From positions 1 through 64,000 of the forward strand of contig NZ_KB898672.1 in NCBI RefSeq assembly GCF_000377765.1: a stretch of 64,000 nucleotides of DNA, read 5' to 3'. Both the position numbers and the translations under genes were made by a program. The DNA is from Gracilibacillus lacisalsi DSM 19029. GTDB taxonomy: Bacteria > Bacillota > Bacilli > Bacillales > Amphibacillaceae. Positions within the stretch are counted from its first letter, which is position 1. Every line of letters starts with the position of its first letter. Of this stretch, positions 7,373 through 16,775 are shown piece after piece. The notes below the pieces were generated by a model that was given only the letters and a program-made list of their open reading frames with translations, was not told where the DNA came from and ran no database searches.

Positions 7373-8911
7373 ATGAAAAAGGTTACAAATGTCTTTTATA
7401 TTTCTCTGGCAATTTCACTGCTATTTATTATATGGGGGATTATTCCTAAAGAAGTATTACCGGAATGGAATCTTGACCACGTCACTTCTCTTATTCAAGG
7501 TTTTCTAGTAACACGATTCGGTTGGTTCTACTTATTAGTTACCACTGCTTTCGTCATTTTTGCGATATTTTTAATTGTCTCTAAATATGGAAACATTGTG
7601 CTTGGCAAAGATGGAGACAAGCCCGAATACAATTATTTAACATGGTTCGGTATGCTGTTTAGTGCTGGTATGGGAATCGGACTTGTCTTCTGGGGGGCAG
7701 CAGAACCAGTTTGGCACTTACACTTGCCTCCATTTCCGACCGATACAGAAGCAGCAGCAGCACGTGTAGCTATGCAACACAGTTTCTTTCACTGGGGCTT
7801 TCATCCATGGGCAGTATATGCCACATTAGCACTCGCATTAGCTTATTTTCAATTCAGAAAGGACGAGCCCGGTTTAATCAGCAGTACTTTAAAGCCTCTT
7901 TACGGCGACAGAATGAACGGTGGCTATGGTACATTAATTAATGTAATTGCTGTATTTGCAACGATATTTGGGGTTGCTACCTCATTAGGTCTTGGTGCAC
8001 AACAAATTGGTAGTGGTTTAGAATTTGTTTCTAATAATATTTCGAATACTATCTATACGCAACTTATTATTATTGCAGCCGTTACAGTACTATTCATGCT
8101 TTCGGCATTAACTGGTTTGAACAAAGGAATAAAAATTCTAAGTACCACCAACATTGTTGTAGCTATTCTATTAATGCTCTTCTTATTATTTACTGGTCCA
8201 ACAAACTTCATTATGAATTTCTTTACAACGACATTAGGTTCTTATATATCGAACTTACCCGAGATGAGTTTCCGTATGGCACCTTTCAATGAAGAAAATG
8301 CGCACTGGTTAGAAGATTGGACGATTTTCTATTGGGCTTGGTGGATCGCGTGGGCTCCATTTGTTGGTATGTTTATTGCCCGTGTATCCCGTGGTCGTAC
8401 GGTTAGAGAGTTTGTTGTAGGAGTCTTGCTAGTACCTACCATTTTCGGTGCACTATGGTTTAGTGTATTTGGCGGATCAGCTATTCACCTTGAAATGAAC
8501 GAAAATATCGATATACTTAGCATCATGAATGAATCCGGCTCAGAAGCGGCGCTATTTACCGTTTTGGAAAACTTTCCATTAAGCTTAATAATGTCAGTAC
8601 TAGCCGTATTACTGATCAGTACATTCTTTATTACATCAGCTGACTCGGCAACTTTCGTCCTTGGGATGCAAACAACAAATGGCGAATTGAATCCAGATAT
8701 TAAGGTGAAAGTTGCGTGGGGGATTGTTCAATCAGGAACTGCAGCTGTATTATTGTGGCAAGGTGGCTTAGGAGCGTTACAAACCGCATCGATCATTGCG
8801 GCTTTCCCATTTGCCATTATTATGATTATGGTGATCTTCTCAATATTTAAAGCATTTAGAGAAGAAGCGCGTCTATATACATTAAAACGGAAAAAAAGAG
8901 AACAGAATTAA
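7373..8911 (+). CDS. BCCT family osmolyte (glycine betaine/choline/carnitine) transporter
   Basis: 512 residues with about 12 membrane helices. The BCCT hallmarks are clear: GMGIGLVFWGAAEPVWHL (the glycine-rich substrate and Na+ segment) and FYWAWWIAWAPFVGMFIARVSRGRTV (the tryptophan box). The length is the same as OpuD of B. subtilis. It would import betaine-type compatible solutes with Na+ under osmotic stress, in keeping with a halotolerant host. The start at 7373 has GGAAAGGATG upstream; the 14-codon upstream extension lacks a ribosome binding site. It is a single-gene unit with a terminator. Specificity (OpuD, BetL or other) is not decidable here. Confidence 0.92.
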   Translation: MKKVTNVFYISLAISLLFIIWGIIPKEVLPEWNLDHVTSLIQGFLVTRFGWFYLLVTTAFVIFAIFLIVSKYGNIVLGKDGDKPEYNYLTWFGMLFSAGMGIGLVFWGAAEPVWHLHLPPFPTDTEAAAARVAMQHSFFHWGFHPWAVYATLALALAYFQFRKDEPGLISSTLKPLYGDRMNGGYGTLINVIAVFATIFGVATSLGLGAQQIGSGLEFVSNNISNTIYTQLIIIAAVTVLFMLSALTGLNKGIKILSTTNIVVAILLMLFLLFTGPTNFIMNFFTTTLGSYISNLPEMSFRMAPFNEENAHWLEDWTIFYWAWWIAWAPFVGMFIARVSRGRTVREFVVGVLLVPTIFGALWFSVFGGSAIHLEMNENIDILSIMNESGSEAALFTVLENFPLSLIMSVLAVLLISTFFITSADSATFVLGMQTTNGELNPDIKVKVAWGIVQSGTAAVLLWQGGLGALQTASIIAAFPFAIIMIMVIFSIFKAFREEARLYTLKRKKREQN

Positions 8912-8937
8912 AAGAGAAGGGATTACCCTTCTCTTTT
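8910..8937 (+). terminator. terminator after BCCT gene
   Basis: 12-bp stem AAAAGAGAAGGG/CCCTTCTCTTTT (8910-8921, 8926-8937), followed by a T/C-rich run. Confidence 0.82.
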
Positions 8938-9069
8938 CTCTCTCTTAATTTCTTTAATCCTCTTTAATCAGCCATCTCAACTAATGAATATTGAATATAT
9001 AAGCTACGATATCCCCATCTTTCGCAGATTATTTTACATCCTTTTAGGGCAGATACAAGCAAAAAAATA

Positions 9070-9089
9070 AAGCCCATAATCATGAGCTT
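9070..9089 (-). terminator. terminator of the DUF6241 gene
   Basis: An 8-bp stem (9070-9077 with 9082-9089, one G-T pair) abuts the stop of the minus-strand gene. On that strand it is followed by a T-rich run. Confidence 0.6.
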
Positions 9090-9664
9090 CATTCATATTT
9101 CACCAATCTATTTTTTTCTTCTTCCTCAGTCAACAATCGAGTTGCTTTACCTACATCACCATTTTGTAATGTCCATACTCTATTATGGTCTTCTACAGCT
9201 TCGGAGAAGTCTCCTTCTTTCCATCTTGATAAAATATCTCGGTAAACCTCTTCATGTTGGTAGCTTTGAATATCTAACACTTCAAGCAAGAAATCGATTC
9301 TTTCAGGGGTGATTTTATAAAATCCATACATACGATCAGCATACACCTTTTGGTGAGCCATATAATTGATATATTTTTGATATTGTGATTCTTCAAGTGT
9401 TTTTTTAGTAAACGTATCTCCGAAAGGATTTATATAATCAGCATCCTTGTTTTCTTCTTTCTTTTCTTGCGATAATTCTTTGATTTCTTGATCTTCCGTT
9501 TCCTCATCTTCTTCCATATCAGTCAAATTATCATCAGTTCTCGTGTCATCTTCCTGTGATTGTGTTTCAACACCCGTGAAAAAATCAATAGATATAAATA
9601 CAATTATTCCGATAAATCCAATGATAACAATACTTAATACCCACTTATATATTTTATTCCCCAT
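9089..9664 (-). CDS. membrane-anchored DUF6241-type protein
   Basis: 191 residues. One N-terminal membrane helix (WVLSIVIIGFIGIIVFISIDFF) is followed by an acidic, disordered linker (EEDEETEDQEIKELSQEKKEE) and a compact C-terminal domain (NPFGDTFTKKTLEESQYQKYINYMAHQKV ... DRMYGFYKITPERIDFLLEVL ... LSRWKEGDFSEAVEDHN.VW) that I associate with DUF6241 of Bacillales. A single-pass protein with its domain outside is likely. No function is known. The ATG at 9664 is preceded by GGAGGAAATT-like sequence. It is not in an obvious operon. Confidence 0.7.
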   Translation of the reverse strand: MGNKIYKWVLSIVIIGFIGIIVFISIDFFTGVETQSQEDDTRTDDNLTDMEEDEETEDQEIKELSQEKKEENKDADYINPFGDTFTKKTLEESQYQKYINYMAHQKVYADRMYGFYKITPERIDFLLEVLDIQSYQHEEVYRDILSRWKEGDFSEAVEDHNRVWTLQNGDVGKATRLLTEEEEKNRLVKYE

Positions 9665-9785
9665 GATAAGAATTTCCTCCTACGGTTCATTTTATATAAG
9701 CCTAACTTGGAATTATTATACTTTCAAGTCTTGAAGTGCATTCTTGTAGAGTGGAAGACAGGCTCATTTTTTGCTAGGTAGTCTT

Positions 9786-10181
9786 TTAAGAGTCTAAAAA
9801 GCGTTGTTTATCTTCTGGCTTTGGAATCATACATTGATCTTTTTTACCAAACCAACGGTAGCGATTTTTAGCTAGAATGGTATAGAAAATATCACGAACT
9901 GGTTTTGGTATAATTAGAAATATGGCAAACAGTTGATAAACTCCTTTCAGCTCTTTAGCTATACGTAGAGCAGCCGTAGACTTTGTATAAACACGATCGT
10001 TCTCAAGCAGAACGATACTATCCATATCTTGCGATGCACGGTGTTTGGTTAATAAATGTTGGCCCTTTTCACTTTGTAACGATGCGAATTGAAATTTGAG
10101 AGTAGGATCTCTCTTGATAATAAACTGCACACTGCTACTGCAAAAATTACAGACACCATCAAATAAAATGATTCGTTTCAT
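9786..10181 (-). CDS. thiol-disulfide oxidoreductase-like protein, DCC family (DUF393)
   Basis: 131 residues. The DCC motif is at the N-terminus: IILFDGVCNFCSSSVQFIIKRD, with the CNFC cysteine pair (YuxK-like). The conserved FASLQSEKGQHLL, DSIVLLENDRVYTKSTAALRI and a C-terminal NRYRWFGKKDQCMIP follow. Family members are predicted thioredoxin-fold proteins of unknown substrate. The ATG at 10181 is 6-7 nt from AGAGGTG; the GTG at 10190 overlaps that site and is less likely. Single gene. Confidence 0.85.
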   Translation of the reverse strand: MKRIILFDGVCNFCSSSVQFIIKRDPTLKFQFASLQSEKGQHLLTKHRASQDMDSIVLLENDRVYTKSTAALRIAKELKGVYQLFAIFLIIPKPVRDIFYTILAKNRYRWFGKKDQCMIPKPEDKQRFLDS

Positions 10182-10340
10182 ACATAGCACCTCTTTTAAT
10201 CAGTCTATCAAATGTTGGTATAGTAATACAAAAGCAAATACTTAAGTTAACAACGACTTCCACATCCTCTGCCATGCATACCTCTTGAGATATACTTGAT
10301 TATAGTAATCAAGTTCACAAAATTATCCTTTATACAGAGT

Positions 10341-10375
10341 AAACATCCCACTTCATTATCCGAAGTGGGATGTTT
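10341..10375 (-). terminator. terminator of the mgtE-yjbQ operon
   Basis: Perfect 14-bp inverted repeat (10341-10354 with 10362-10375) immediately after the yjbQ stop on the minus strand. Confidence 0.85.
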
Positions 10376-12229
10376 CTATACATATTCAAGTATTTGTTGC
10401 AGTTCTTCCACATATTCCGCTGATCCCGTCACAACTAAGCGGTCGTTCAATTTCAATTCTGTATCTCCATGTGGAACAATGGAATCCTTACCACGGAATA
10501 TACGAACCATAATAACGTCACCTGTAAACGGAAACTCTCGAAGTAGTGTACCATCATAATTAGCGTTATTCATGTTGATTTCATACAACGCACTGTCTTG
10601 TTGCGTAAAGATATTTACAACATTTGGTGCTTCAATTAATGCCTTCAATAGTGTTTTAGATGACATTAATACAGAGAAAACATCAATACCAATTTCCTGT
10701 AACCTTTTTTCAGTAACTGGATTTTCGATACGAGCAATTACTCTTTCTACACCATGTTCCTTAGCATACGTGGCAATTTCCTCATTATTGTATTCATTTC
10801 CAGTAGAAACGACAACAATATCATGATCAAATACACCAGATGCTTCTAGGGTGTCTAGTTCATAGTTATCAAGCTCGTTAATATCAAAAATAGTACGACC
10901 TTTTTTTACATCCAGTTTTTCTTGTTTTGTATGGAATAAATGCGTCTCAAATTCTTTCGGATCCAATTCACGAACAACCGGAATGGTTGCTTGATTTGTA
11001 CCAATGAAAGAAACGGTTTGCTGATAGTCTACTTCTTCTTGATTTTCATAATATTTCTTAAAGAATGACGGTGTAATAATACATGATAGCACAGCAACTA
11101 ACACAAGCGCACCATGCATTTCACTTGAAATAATCTCTAGTCTCTCACCAATCGTTGCAGCAGCGATAACTAGCGATAATGTAGAAGTTAATAGCATACT
11201 TGCTGCAACGACCGTTTTGGTATCATACCATTTTTTCAGAACAGCAACCGGTATAACTTTTGAAATTAAGAGCGCAATAAATAATAAAGGAATCAACGCT
11301 AATACTTTTGGTTCATCAAATAATGCCCATAAATCTAAGTCTACTCCCACCATCACAAAGAAAATAGGAATTAAAAAACCATAGCCAAAGCTGTCCAATT
11401 TTTGTACTAACTCTTGATTTGGTGCTAGTAACGAGACTAATGCTCCAGCTAAAAAAGCACCAAGAATATTTTCTGCCCCTACCGATTCTGATAAAGCTAC
11501 AAGGAAAATGATTAAGGTAAACACTGCCCTTGTCCCAATTTGAATCGTTCCTTTAGACATTGTTTCGATAAACGACTGATTGCGAAAATGCTTGCCGACG
11601 AAATACAGTAAGACACCAACACCAAATAGGATTAGCAATAACCACATATTACCGGATTCTTCACCATAGAATGATACGAATACTGCCAATAAGATCATGG
11701 TAACTAAATCGGCAATAACAGCAATTAATAAAATCGTTTGTCCTACGGTAGTTTGCATTGCTTGTGCTTCCTTTAGAGTAGGAACCACAACACCTAATGA
11801 AATCGTAGAAATAATTAACGTCATTAAGTAAACATTATCGATAAATCCAAATAAGACAAATAGATAAGACAGGAAGAATGATAATATTAAAATGCCAACA
11901 AAAACAAGACTTGCTAATAAGACTGGATTGGGCATTTTTTCCGTCATATTCTTTTGATTTTTTCGTTGTTTTTTACTAGAAAAAATCGAAAAATCTATTT
12001 CCAAACCACTAAGAAACATTAAGAAAATAAAACCTAATGTTGATAATGTTTCCAACCAGTTACTCTCTTCAACAAGGTTAAATCCACTATTTCCAATGAT
12101 CAAACCTATGATAATTTCCGCCACCACAACAGGAATCATTTTCAAACGAAATCTGTGTAACAGTATTGGTGTTAAAAATGCTGCGATGATGACAATAACT
12201 AATGAACTAACAGACTCAGCATGCTCCAT
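10376..12229 (-). CDS. yjbQ: monovalent cation:proton antiporter, CPA2 family (YjbQ)
   Basis: 617 residues. The first ~390 residues form about 12 membrane helices of the KefB/CPA2 type (EIIIGLIIGNSGFN, STLGFIFLMFLSGLEIDFS, ISLGVVVPTLKE, NILGAFLAGALVSLL). A cytoplasmic RCK/TrkA-N domain follows (FDINELDNYELDTLEASGVFDHDIVVVSTG) and ends in a TrkA-C domain (GDTELKLNDRLVVTGSAEYVEELQ). B. subtilis YjbQ has the same length and the same map position near prpE. Role: K+ or Na+ efflux gated by a ligand of the RCK domain. The ATG at 12229 is preferred over the GTG at 12241, which overlaps AAAGGAG. It lies 22 bp downstream of mgtE and is probably co-transcribed. Confidence 0.9.
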   Translation of the reverse strand: MEHAESVSSLVIVIIAAFLTPILLHRFRLKMIPVVVAEIIIGLIIGNSGFNLVEESNWLETLSTLGFIFLMFLSGLEIDFSIFSSKKQRKNQKNMTEKMPNPVLLASLVFVGILILSFFLSYLFVLFGFIDNVYLMTLIISTISLGVVVPTLKEAQAMQTTVGQTILLIAVIADLVTMILLAVFVSFYGEESGNMWLLLILFGVGVLLYFVGKHFRNQSFIETMSKGTIQIGTRAVFTLIIFLVALSESVGAENILGAFLAGALVSLLAPNQELVQKLDSFGYGFLIPIFFVMVGVDLDLWALFDEPKVLALIPLLFIALLISKVIPVAVLKKWYDTKTVVAASMLLTSTLSLVIAAATIGERLEIISSEMHGALVLVAVLSCIITPSFFKKYYENQEEVDYQQTVSFIGTNQATIPVVRELDPKEFETHLFHTKQEKLDVKKGRTIFDINELDNYELDTLEASGVFDHDIVVVSTGNEYNNEEIATYAKEHGVERVIARIENPVTEKRLQEIGIDVFSVLMSSKTLLKALIEAPNVVNIFTQQDSALYEINMNNANYDGTLLREFPFTGDVIMVRIFRGKDSIVPHGDTELKLNDRLVVTGSAEYVEELQQILEYV

Positions 12230-12251
12230 CTTACAGCACACTCCTTTCTCC

Positions 12252-13616
12252 TTAAACTAAGAAGCTCATAAACGTCGTTGCTAAACCAAAATAGATAAAT
12301 ATGGAAATCAAATCATTTAATGTCGTGATAAATGGTCCTGATGCTACTGCCGGATCGATATTAAAGCGGTCCATCATCATGGGAACAAAAGCTCCAGATA
12401 TAGTTGCTATTAATAGCGTAGCCATCAATGAAATTCCCACTATGATTCCTAAAAAGAATTGATTATACACTAAGCTAATAAGCATGATTATGATAATCCC
12501 ACAACAGAAACCTGTAATTAAGCCTGTCTTTGTTTCTCTCCAAATCACTTTAATTTTTCCCTTTTTCTCTAGCTCTCCAGTTGAAATACTTCTAACTGCT
12601 ACTGCCAACGCTTGCGTGCCTGTGTTTCCTGCCATACCAGCAATTAATGGAATAAAAGCTGCCAAGATGGCTACTTCTTCTAAAGCTGCTTCAAAGCGGG
12701 TTATAATACTGGCAGTAAGCATGCCAAGGAATAAGAGTGCTATTAACCATGGCAACCTTTTTTTAGCAGAAGAAATAGCTGTATCACCACTACTTTCAAC
12801 ATCAGAAATACCAGCTAACTTGGAATAATCATCACTTGCTTCTTCATCCATAACGTCCATAATATCATCGACGGTTATAATACCTAATAGATGATCTTGA
12901 AAATCGACAACTGGAAGTGCTAAAAAGTCATAGTCTCGCATCATTTGTGCGATATCCTCTTGATCTTCTCCAACTGGTACGGAGACAACGCGCTCACTCA
13001 TGACATCTTGAATAAACCATTCACCTTCCGCAATAATTAAATCTCTTAATGATATAACACCGACAAGTTTTTTAAAGGAATCGACAACATAAATATAATA
13101 AATCGTCTCGGCAGACGGGGCTTCTTTTCTTAAATGCCTCATCGCCTCTTTGACGGTCATTTGTGTATGAATCACAACAAATTCTGTAGTCATAATACTA
13201 CCGGCTGTTTTCTCTTCATAATGAAGCAATTCTTTAATTTCTTCTGAAGATTTCTTATCCATTATCGTTAAAAAACTTGCTACTTTATTTTTATCTAACT
13301 CATTTAAAATATCTACCGCATCATCTGTAGACATTTGTTCCAATACTTTTGCTGCAAATGCTGGAACCATCTCCGTGATGAATGCTTCAACTAAATCTTC
13401 ATCAACTTGTTCAATCACATCAGCCATTTCTTCTGGGGATAGATAGGAATAAATTAAAAAGCGGATGTCCTCATCTTGTTCTTCAAAAATCTTTGCCTGA
13501 TCATAAGGATGCAACTCTAAAAATTCCGCTCGAAATTTGTCTATTTGTTCATCAAATAATGCTTTCTGAATTTTTTCCCACATTTCTAATCGCTCATGCT
13601 GTTCTAAATGTTCCAT
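12252..13616 (-). CDS. mgtE: magnesium transporter MgtE
   Basis: 454 residues with the standard MgtE order: N-terminal superhelical domain (FLELHPYDQAKIFEEQDEDIRFLIYSYL, MSTDDAVDILNELD), a pair of CBS domains (IMTTEFVVIHTQMTVKEAM; VMSERVVSVPVGEDQEDIAQMM), a plug helix, and five membrane helices at the C-terminus including FIPLIAGMAGNTGTQALAV, the Mg2+ selectivity region. It is a Mg2+ channel closed by high internal Mg2+. The ATG at 13616 follows a GGGGGGGCGG stretch. It is the first gene of an operon with yjbQ. B. subtilis mgtE has an M-box riboswitch; I do not see a standard M-box here (see the leader entry). Confidence 0.93.
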   Translation of the reverse strand: MEHLEQHERLEMWEKIQKALFDEQIDKFRAEFLELHPYDQAKIFEEQDEDIRFLIYSYLSPEEMADVIEQVDEDLVEAFITEMVPAFAAKVLEQMSTDDAVDILNELDKNKVASFLTIMDKKSSEEIKELLHYEEKTAGSIMTTEFVVIHTQMTVKEAMRHLRKEAPSAETIYYIYVVDSFKKLVGVISLRDLIIAEGEWFIQDVMSERVVSVPVGEDQEDIAQMMRDYDFLALPVVDFQDHLLGIITVDDIMDVMDEEASDDYSKLAGISDVESSGDTAISSAKKRLPWLIALLFLGMLTASIITRFEAALEEVAILAAFIPLIAGMAGNTGTQALAVAVRSISTGELEKKGKIKVIWRETKTGLITGFCCGIIIIMLISLVYNQFFLGIIVGISLMATLLIATISGAFVPMMMDRFNIDPAVASGPFITTLNDLISIFIYFGLATTFMSFLV

Positions 13617-13709
13617 TATACCGCCCCCCCTTACTTACACTGACTTGTTCTATATCTTGGGATGTTAAAAGAATAACACAAATTTCGAAAAAAAACGCTA
13701 ATTTTACAC

Positions 13710-13912
13710 ATTCTTATCAAAATAAGATGTTACAATAAAGTGTGACTTCCCTCAGCTGGGGATTTTCCCCCACTAGGCTCGGCGAAATTACAGTGTTAAC
13801 ACCCGTTATCTCCCTTTTCCTTCTTCGACTTGAAACTTGATGTGGAAGTTCAAGTGGTAATGTGGGAAAATTATTGTTTTTATTCTCAAAAAACCATTTA
13901 TACACTATACTA
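13710..13912 (-). other. structured leader-like region upstream of mgtE
   Basis: Between mgtE (-) and the rodA-like gene (+), the minus strand can form several stems: a 7-bp hairpin around 13829-13857 (ACTTGAA/TTCAAGT), GGGGA/TCCCC near 13755-13768, and a stem at 13710-13735 (ACATCTTAT/ATAAGAATGT). It contains GC-rich stretches such as CGCCGAGCCTAGTGGGGG that stand out from the AT-rich surroundings. I compared it with remembered M-box and ydaO consensus and could not match either. It may be a Mg2+- or ligand-sensing leader or only a promoter region. Confidence 0.3.
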
Positions 13913-13953
13913 GGAATAGACTATATTTTTCAAGAAAGAAAGGTTCAATTATT

Positions 13954-15144
13954 ATGTCGGAAAAAAACTCGAATTCAAAGCTTGATTATTCATTGATTTT
14001 AATTATTATTTTACTCGCGATTATAAGTGTTTTTACTTTATATACATTAGATCCCTATTTGAGCCAAAAACCTTTGTTTCAGAATATGTACTTAAAACAA
14101 ATGGTCTGGTATATTGTCGGATCTATGGCCGTCGCTGTGATTATGATGTTTGACTATGATCGATTTCGACAAGTTTCTTGGTTACTGTATGGCATAGGAA
14201 TTATTGCATTAGTAATGCTTTACTTTCATTTCCCACCAAATATTGCGCATCAAGTAAAAGGAGCATGGGGATGGTTTAAATTTCCTGTATTAGGTACTAT
14301 TCAGCCAGCTGAATTTATGAAAGTCTTTCTCATTATCTTTTTGGCTCATATCATGGTCGCACATAATGAGAAATACCCAGTGCATACGGTAAAAATGGAT
14401 CTTTGGTTACTATGTAAATTGGGATTTTTTACGCTAATCCCTGTATTTTTTCTATTAAAGCAACCTGACCTTGGCGGTGTATTAGTATTGGTTGCCATTA
14501 CTGCCTGCATGATTCTTGTCTCTGGTATTAAGTGGCGGATTATTTTAACTATCTTTGGTACATTTCTTGTTTGTTTTGTATCTGCTATTACCCTGTACTT
14601 AACAAATCCGGAAGAAGTAAATCAATTCCTCTATGATCAAGATCTTGATCACGTTGTCGAACGATTTCAAGGATGGTTATTTCCTGATGAATACAGTCAA
14701 GGTGGTGCCTATCAAACATTAAAAGCAATGCTGGCAATTGGCTCGGGACAATTATCAGGTAAAGGGATGGGAGACCTTCAAGCTGCCTATCAAGTGCCAG
14801 AATATCATACGGATTATATATTTACGTCTATCGCTGAACAATTTGGATTTTTCGGTTCTAGTGTTGTGATCCTTATTTATTTTTTGCTCATTTACCGACT
14901 GATTTATATTGCACTGAAATGTAAAGATCCGTTTGCAAGTTATATGGTAACCGGGATAATCGGTATGTTTACCTATCAAGTATTTCAAAACATCGGAATG
15001 TCGATTCAATTACTTCCTGTAACTGGGTTACCATTGCCTTTTATCAGCTATGGTGGTAGTTCAACCCTTACCTATATGATTGCAATCGGAATTGTTTTAA
15101 GTGTATTTTATCGTATAAAAACCTATATGTTTGACGAATCATAA
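13954..15144 (+). CDS. rodA: SEDS peptidoglycan glycosyltransferase, RodA/FtsW family (RodA-type)
   Basis: 396 residues with about 10 membrane helices. SEDS landmarks: KGAWGWFKFPVLGTIQPAEFMKV, LLKQPDLGGVLVL, SQGGAYQTLKAMLAIGSGQLSGKG, and PEYHTDYIFTSIAEQFGF, which carries the catalytic Asp of this family, then PLPFISYGGSS. It polymerises lipid II into glycan strands with a class B PBP. RodA is preferred over FtsW because of the SQGG..QTLKAMLAIGSG loop and overall length, but SpoVE-like paralogues are hard to separate. The ATG at 13954 has AAAGAAAGG upstream. No cell division genes are nearby. Confidence 0.85.
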   Translation: MSEKNSNSKLDYSLILIIILLAIISVFTLYTLDPYLSQKPLFQNMYLKQMVWYIVGSMAVAVIMMFDYDRFRQVSWLLYGIGIIALVMLYFHFPPNIAHQVKGAWGWFKFPVLGTIQPAEFMKVFLIIFLAHIMVAHNEKYPVHTVKMDLWLLCKLGFFTLIPVFFLLKQPDLGGVLVLVAITACMILVSGIKWRIILTIFGTFLVCFVSAITLYLTNPEEVNQFLYDQDLDHVVERFQGWLFPDEYSQGGAYQTLKAMLAIGSGQLSGKGMGDLQAAYQVPEYHTDYIFTSIAEQFGFFGSSVVILIYFLLIYRLIYIALKCKDPFASYMVTGIIGMFTYQVFQNIGMSIQLLPVTGLPLPFISYGGSSTLTYMIAIGIVLSVFYRIKTYMFDES

Positions 15145-15225
15145 AGGGAGAGCTTTAGTTCTGACTGATTATTAGCGAACAGGTATACGTGGTATACATG
15201 GAACAAACGGATAGGAGTTATTTCA

Positions 15226-15960
15226 ATGAAATTAGATATTATCGGTGATATTCATGGATGCTATCAGGAACTTCAAACATTGCTTAGTGATTTAGGTTAT
15301 CAATGGGAAAACGATAAAATTCGTCATCCTGAAAATAGAAAACTTGCTTTTGTAGGAGATTTAACTGATCGAGGGCCACGTTCACTCGATGTGATTCATA
15401 TTGTTTATCAGATTGTTGTGGAACAGAATTTCGGCTATTATGTGCCAGGCAATCACTGTGATAAACTGTATCGTTTCTTTCTGGGCAATAATGTGAAACA
15501 ACAACACGGTCTAGAAACAACCGTAGCAGAATATCAACAACTGTCTAAACAAGAACAAGACGAAGTAAAAGAGATGATGATGACACTTTATGAGGATGCG
15601 CCGTTATATCATGTGATCGATGAATTAAATACCGTAATCGCACATGCTGGAATTCCTGAAAAATATATCGGGAGACATGATAAGAAAGTAAAAACATTTG
15701 TGTTATACGGAGATATCACCGGTGAAAAGCATGAGGATGGTAGACCAGTTCGTAGGGATTGGGCACAAGATTATCATGGTGACAAATGGATTGTTTACGG
15801 GCACACTCCTGTTTTAGAGCCGAGATTTGTGAACGAAACAGTGAACATTGATACTGGTTGCGTATTCGGAAATAAGCTGACTGCCTTTCGCTTACCAGAA
15901 GAAGAAATAGTCAGCGTTGAGTCCACCATGCCATTTGTTGAGGAGAAATTTAGATATTAA
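15226..15960 (+). CDS. prpE: bis(5'-nucleosyl)-tetraphosphatase PrpE
   Basis: 244 residues of the metallophosphatase superfamily. Metal-binding motifs in order: [10 protein letters not shown] near residue 5, [10 protein letters not shown] near 45, GNHCDK near 80, then IAHAGIP and YGHTPVLEP. It has the PrpE layout; B. subtilis PrpE (YjbP) hydrolyses Ap4A-type nucleotides and shows protein phosphatase activity linked to spore germination control. The ATG at 15226 follows GATAGGAG. Its place between the yjbO/nadK side and yjbQ is as in B. subtilis. Confidence 0.9.
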   Translation: MKLDIIGDIHGCYQELQTLLSDLGYQWENDKIRHPENRKLAFVGDLTDRGPRSLDVIHIVYQIVVEQNFGYYVPGNHCDKLYRFFLGNNVKQQHGLETTVAEYQQLSKQEQDEVKEMMMTLYEDAPLYHVIDELNTVIAHAGIPEKYIGRHDKKVKTFVLYGDITGEKHEDGRPVRRDWAQDYHGDKWIVYGHTPVLEPRFVNETVNIDTGCVFGNKLTAFRLPEEEIVSVESTMPFVEEKFRY

Positions 15961-15975
15961 AAAGCATAATTAGCT

Positions 15976-16010
15976 AAAAAGTTCCGATCTACGAATGATC
16001 GGAACTTTTT
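15976..16010. terminator. bidirectional terminator between prpE and rpiA
   Basis: Perfect 14-bp stem (15976-15989 with 15997-16010), flanked by A and T runs, between two convergent genes. Confidence 0.9.
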
Positions 16011-16020
16011 GGTTGGTATA

Positions 16021-16689
16021 TTATTTATTTAAGATTTCTACGTTACCACTTCTATTTCCCATCACAATGGTATCGGCCATATGAACAAATAGGCCATTTT
16101 CAACTACTCCAGGAATCATATTTAAGGTATGATTTAGTTTGTAAGGGGATTGTATTTTTTCAAAATAGCAATCCAAAATATAATTCCCATTATCTGTAAT
16201 GAATGGAGAATTCTCTTTAGCGCGTAAAGTAGGATTGCAACCTAATCTACTTATCTGTTTACTTGTCATTTCCCAACCAAAAGGGACAATTTCAACGGGT
16301 AAGGGGAATGCACCTAAATGACGAACGTATTTTGATTCATCGATAACGATAAGGAGCCTTTGCGAAATGGATGCCACCATTTTTTCACGTAATAAAGCTC
16401 CTCCACCACCCTTGATTAGTTCGAACTTTGGATTGACTTCATCAGCTCCATCTATAGTTAAATCCAAATGGTTGACAGACGACAGATTCACTAATGGAAT
16501 ACCTAAATCTTCTGCGAGAGTTTCAGTGCTTTTAGAAGTAGGTACGCCTTTAATATCAAGTCCTTTTTTTACTAACTCAGCTAACGCTACAATAGTCCAA
16601 TAAACGGTTGAACCAGTTCCAAGACCGACTAGCATTCCGTCCTGTACATATTCAACAGCCTTTTCTCCTGCAATCTGCTTACTATCCAT
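16021..16689 (-). CDS. rpiA: ribose-5-phosphate isomerase A
   Basis: 222 residues, full length for RpiA. Conserved motifs: GLGTGSTVYWTI near residue 23 (phosphate loop), PTSKSTETLAEDLGIPL, DLTIDGADEVNPKFELIKGGGGALLREKMVA (catalytic Asp and Lys region), and IVIDESKYVRHLGAFPLPVEI. It interconverts ribose 5-phosphate and ribulose 5-phosphate in the pentose phosphate pathway. B. subtilis uses an RpiB-type enzyme, so this gene is an insertion relative to the B. subtilis order. The ATG at 16689 follows AGAGGTGATGAA. Likely monocistronic. Confidence 0.95.
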   Translation of the reverse strand: MDSKQIAGEKAVEYVQDGMLVGLGTGSTVYWTIVALAELVKKGLDIKGVPTSKSTETLAEDLGIPLVNLSSVNHLDLTIDGADEVNPKFELIKGGGGALLREKMVASISQRLLIVIDESKYVRHLGAFPLPVEIVPFGWEMTSKQISRLGCNPTLRAKENSPFITDNGNYILDCYFEKIQSPYKLNHTLNMIPGVVENGLFVHMADTIVMGNRSGNVEILNK

Positions 16690-16775
16690 TTCATCACCTC
16701 TTCTAAGTATTCACTGTTCAACTCTTCTTTTTTTTGGTGAGAAGCATGAAAAAGAGTGAGCCTTGGTTTATTCGT

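Noticed and set aside
13617-13953. M-box riboswitch upstream of mgtE
   Set aside because: The conserved M-box blocks as I remember them (GUUAGGUGAGGCUCC, GCUGCUGCCC) are not present.
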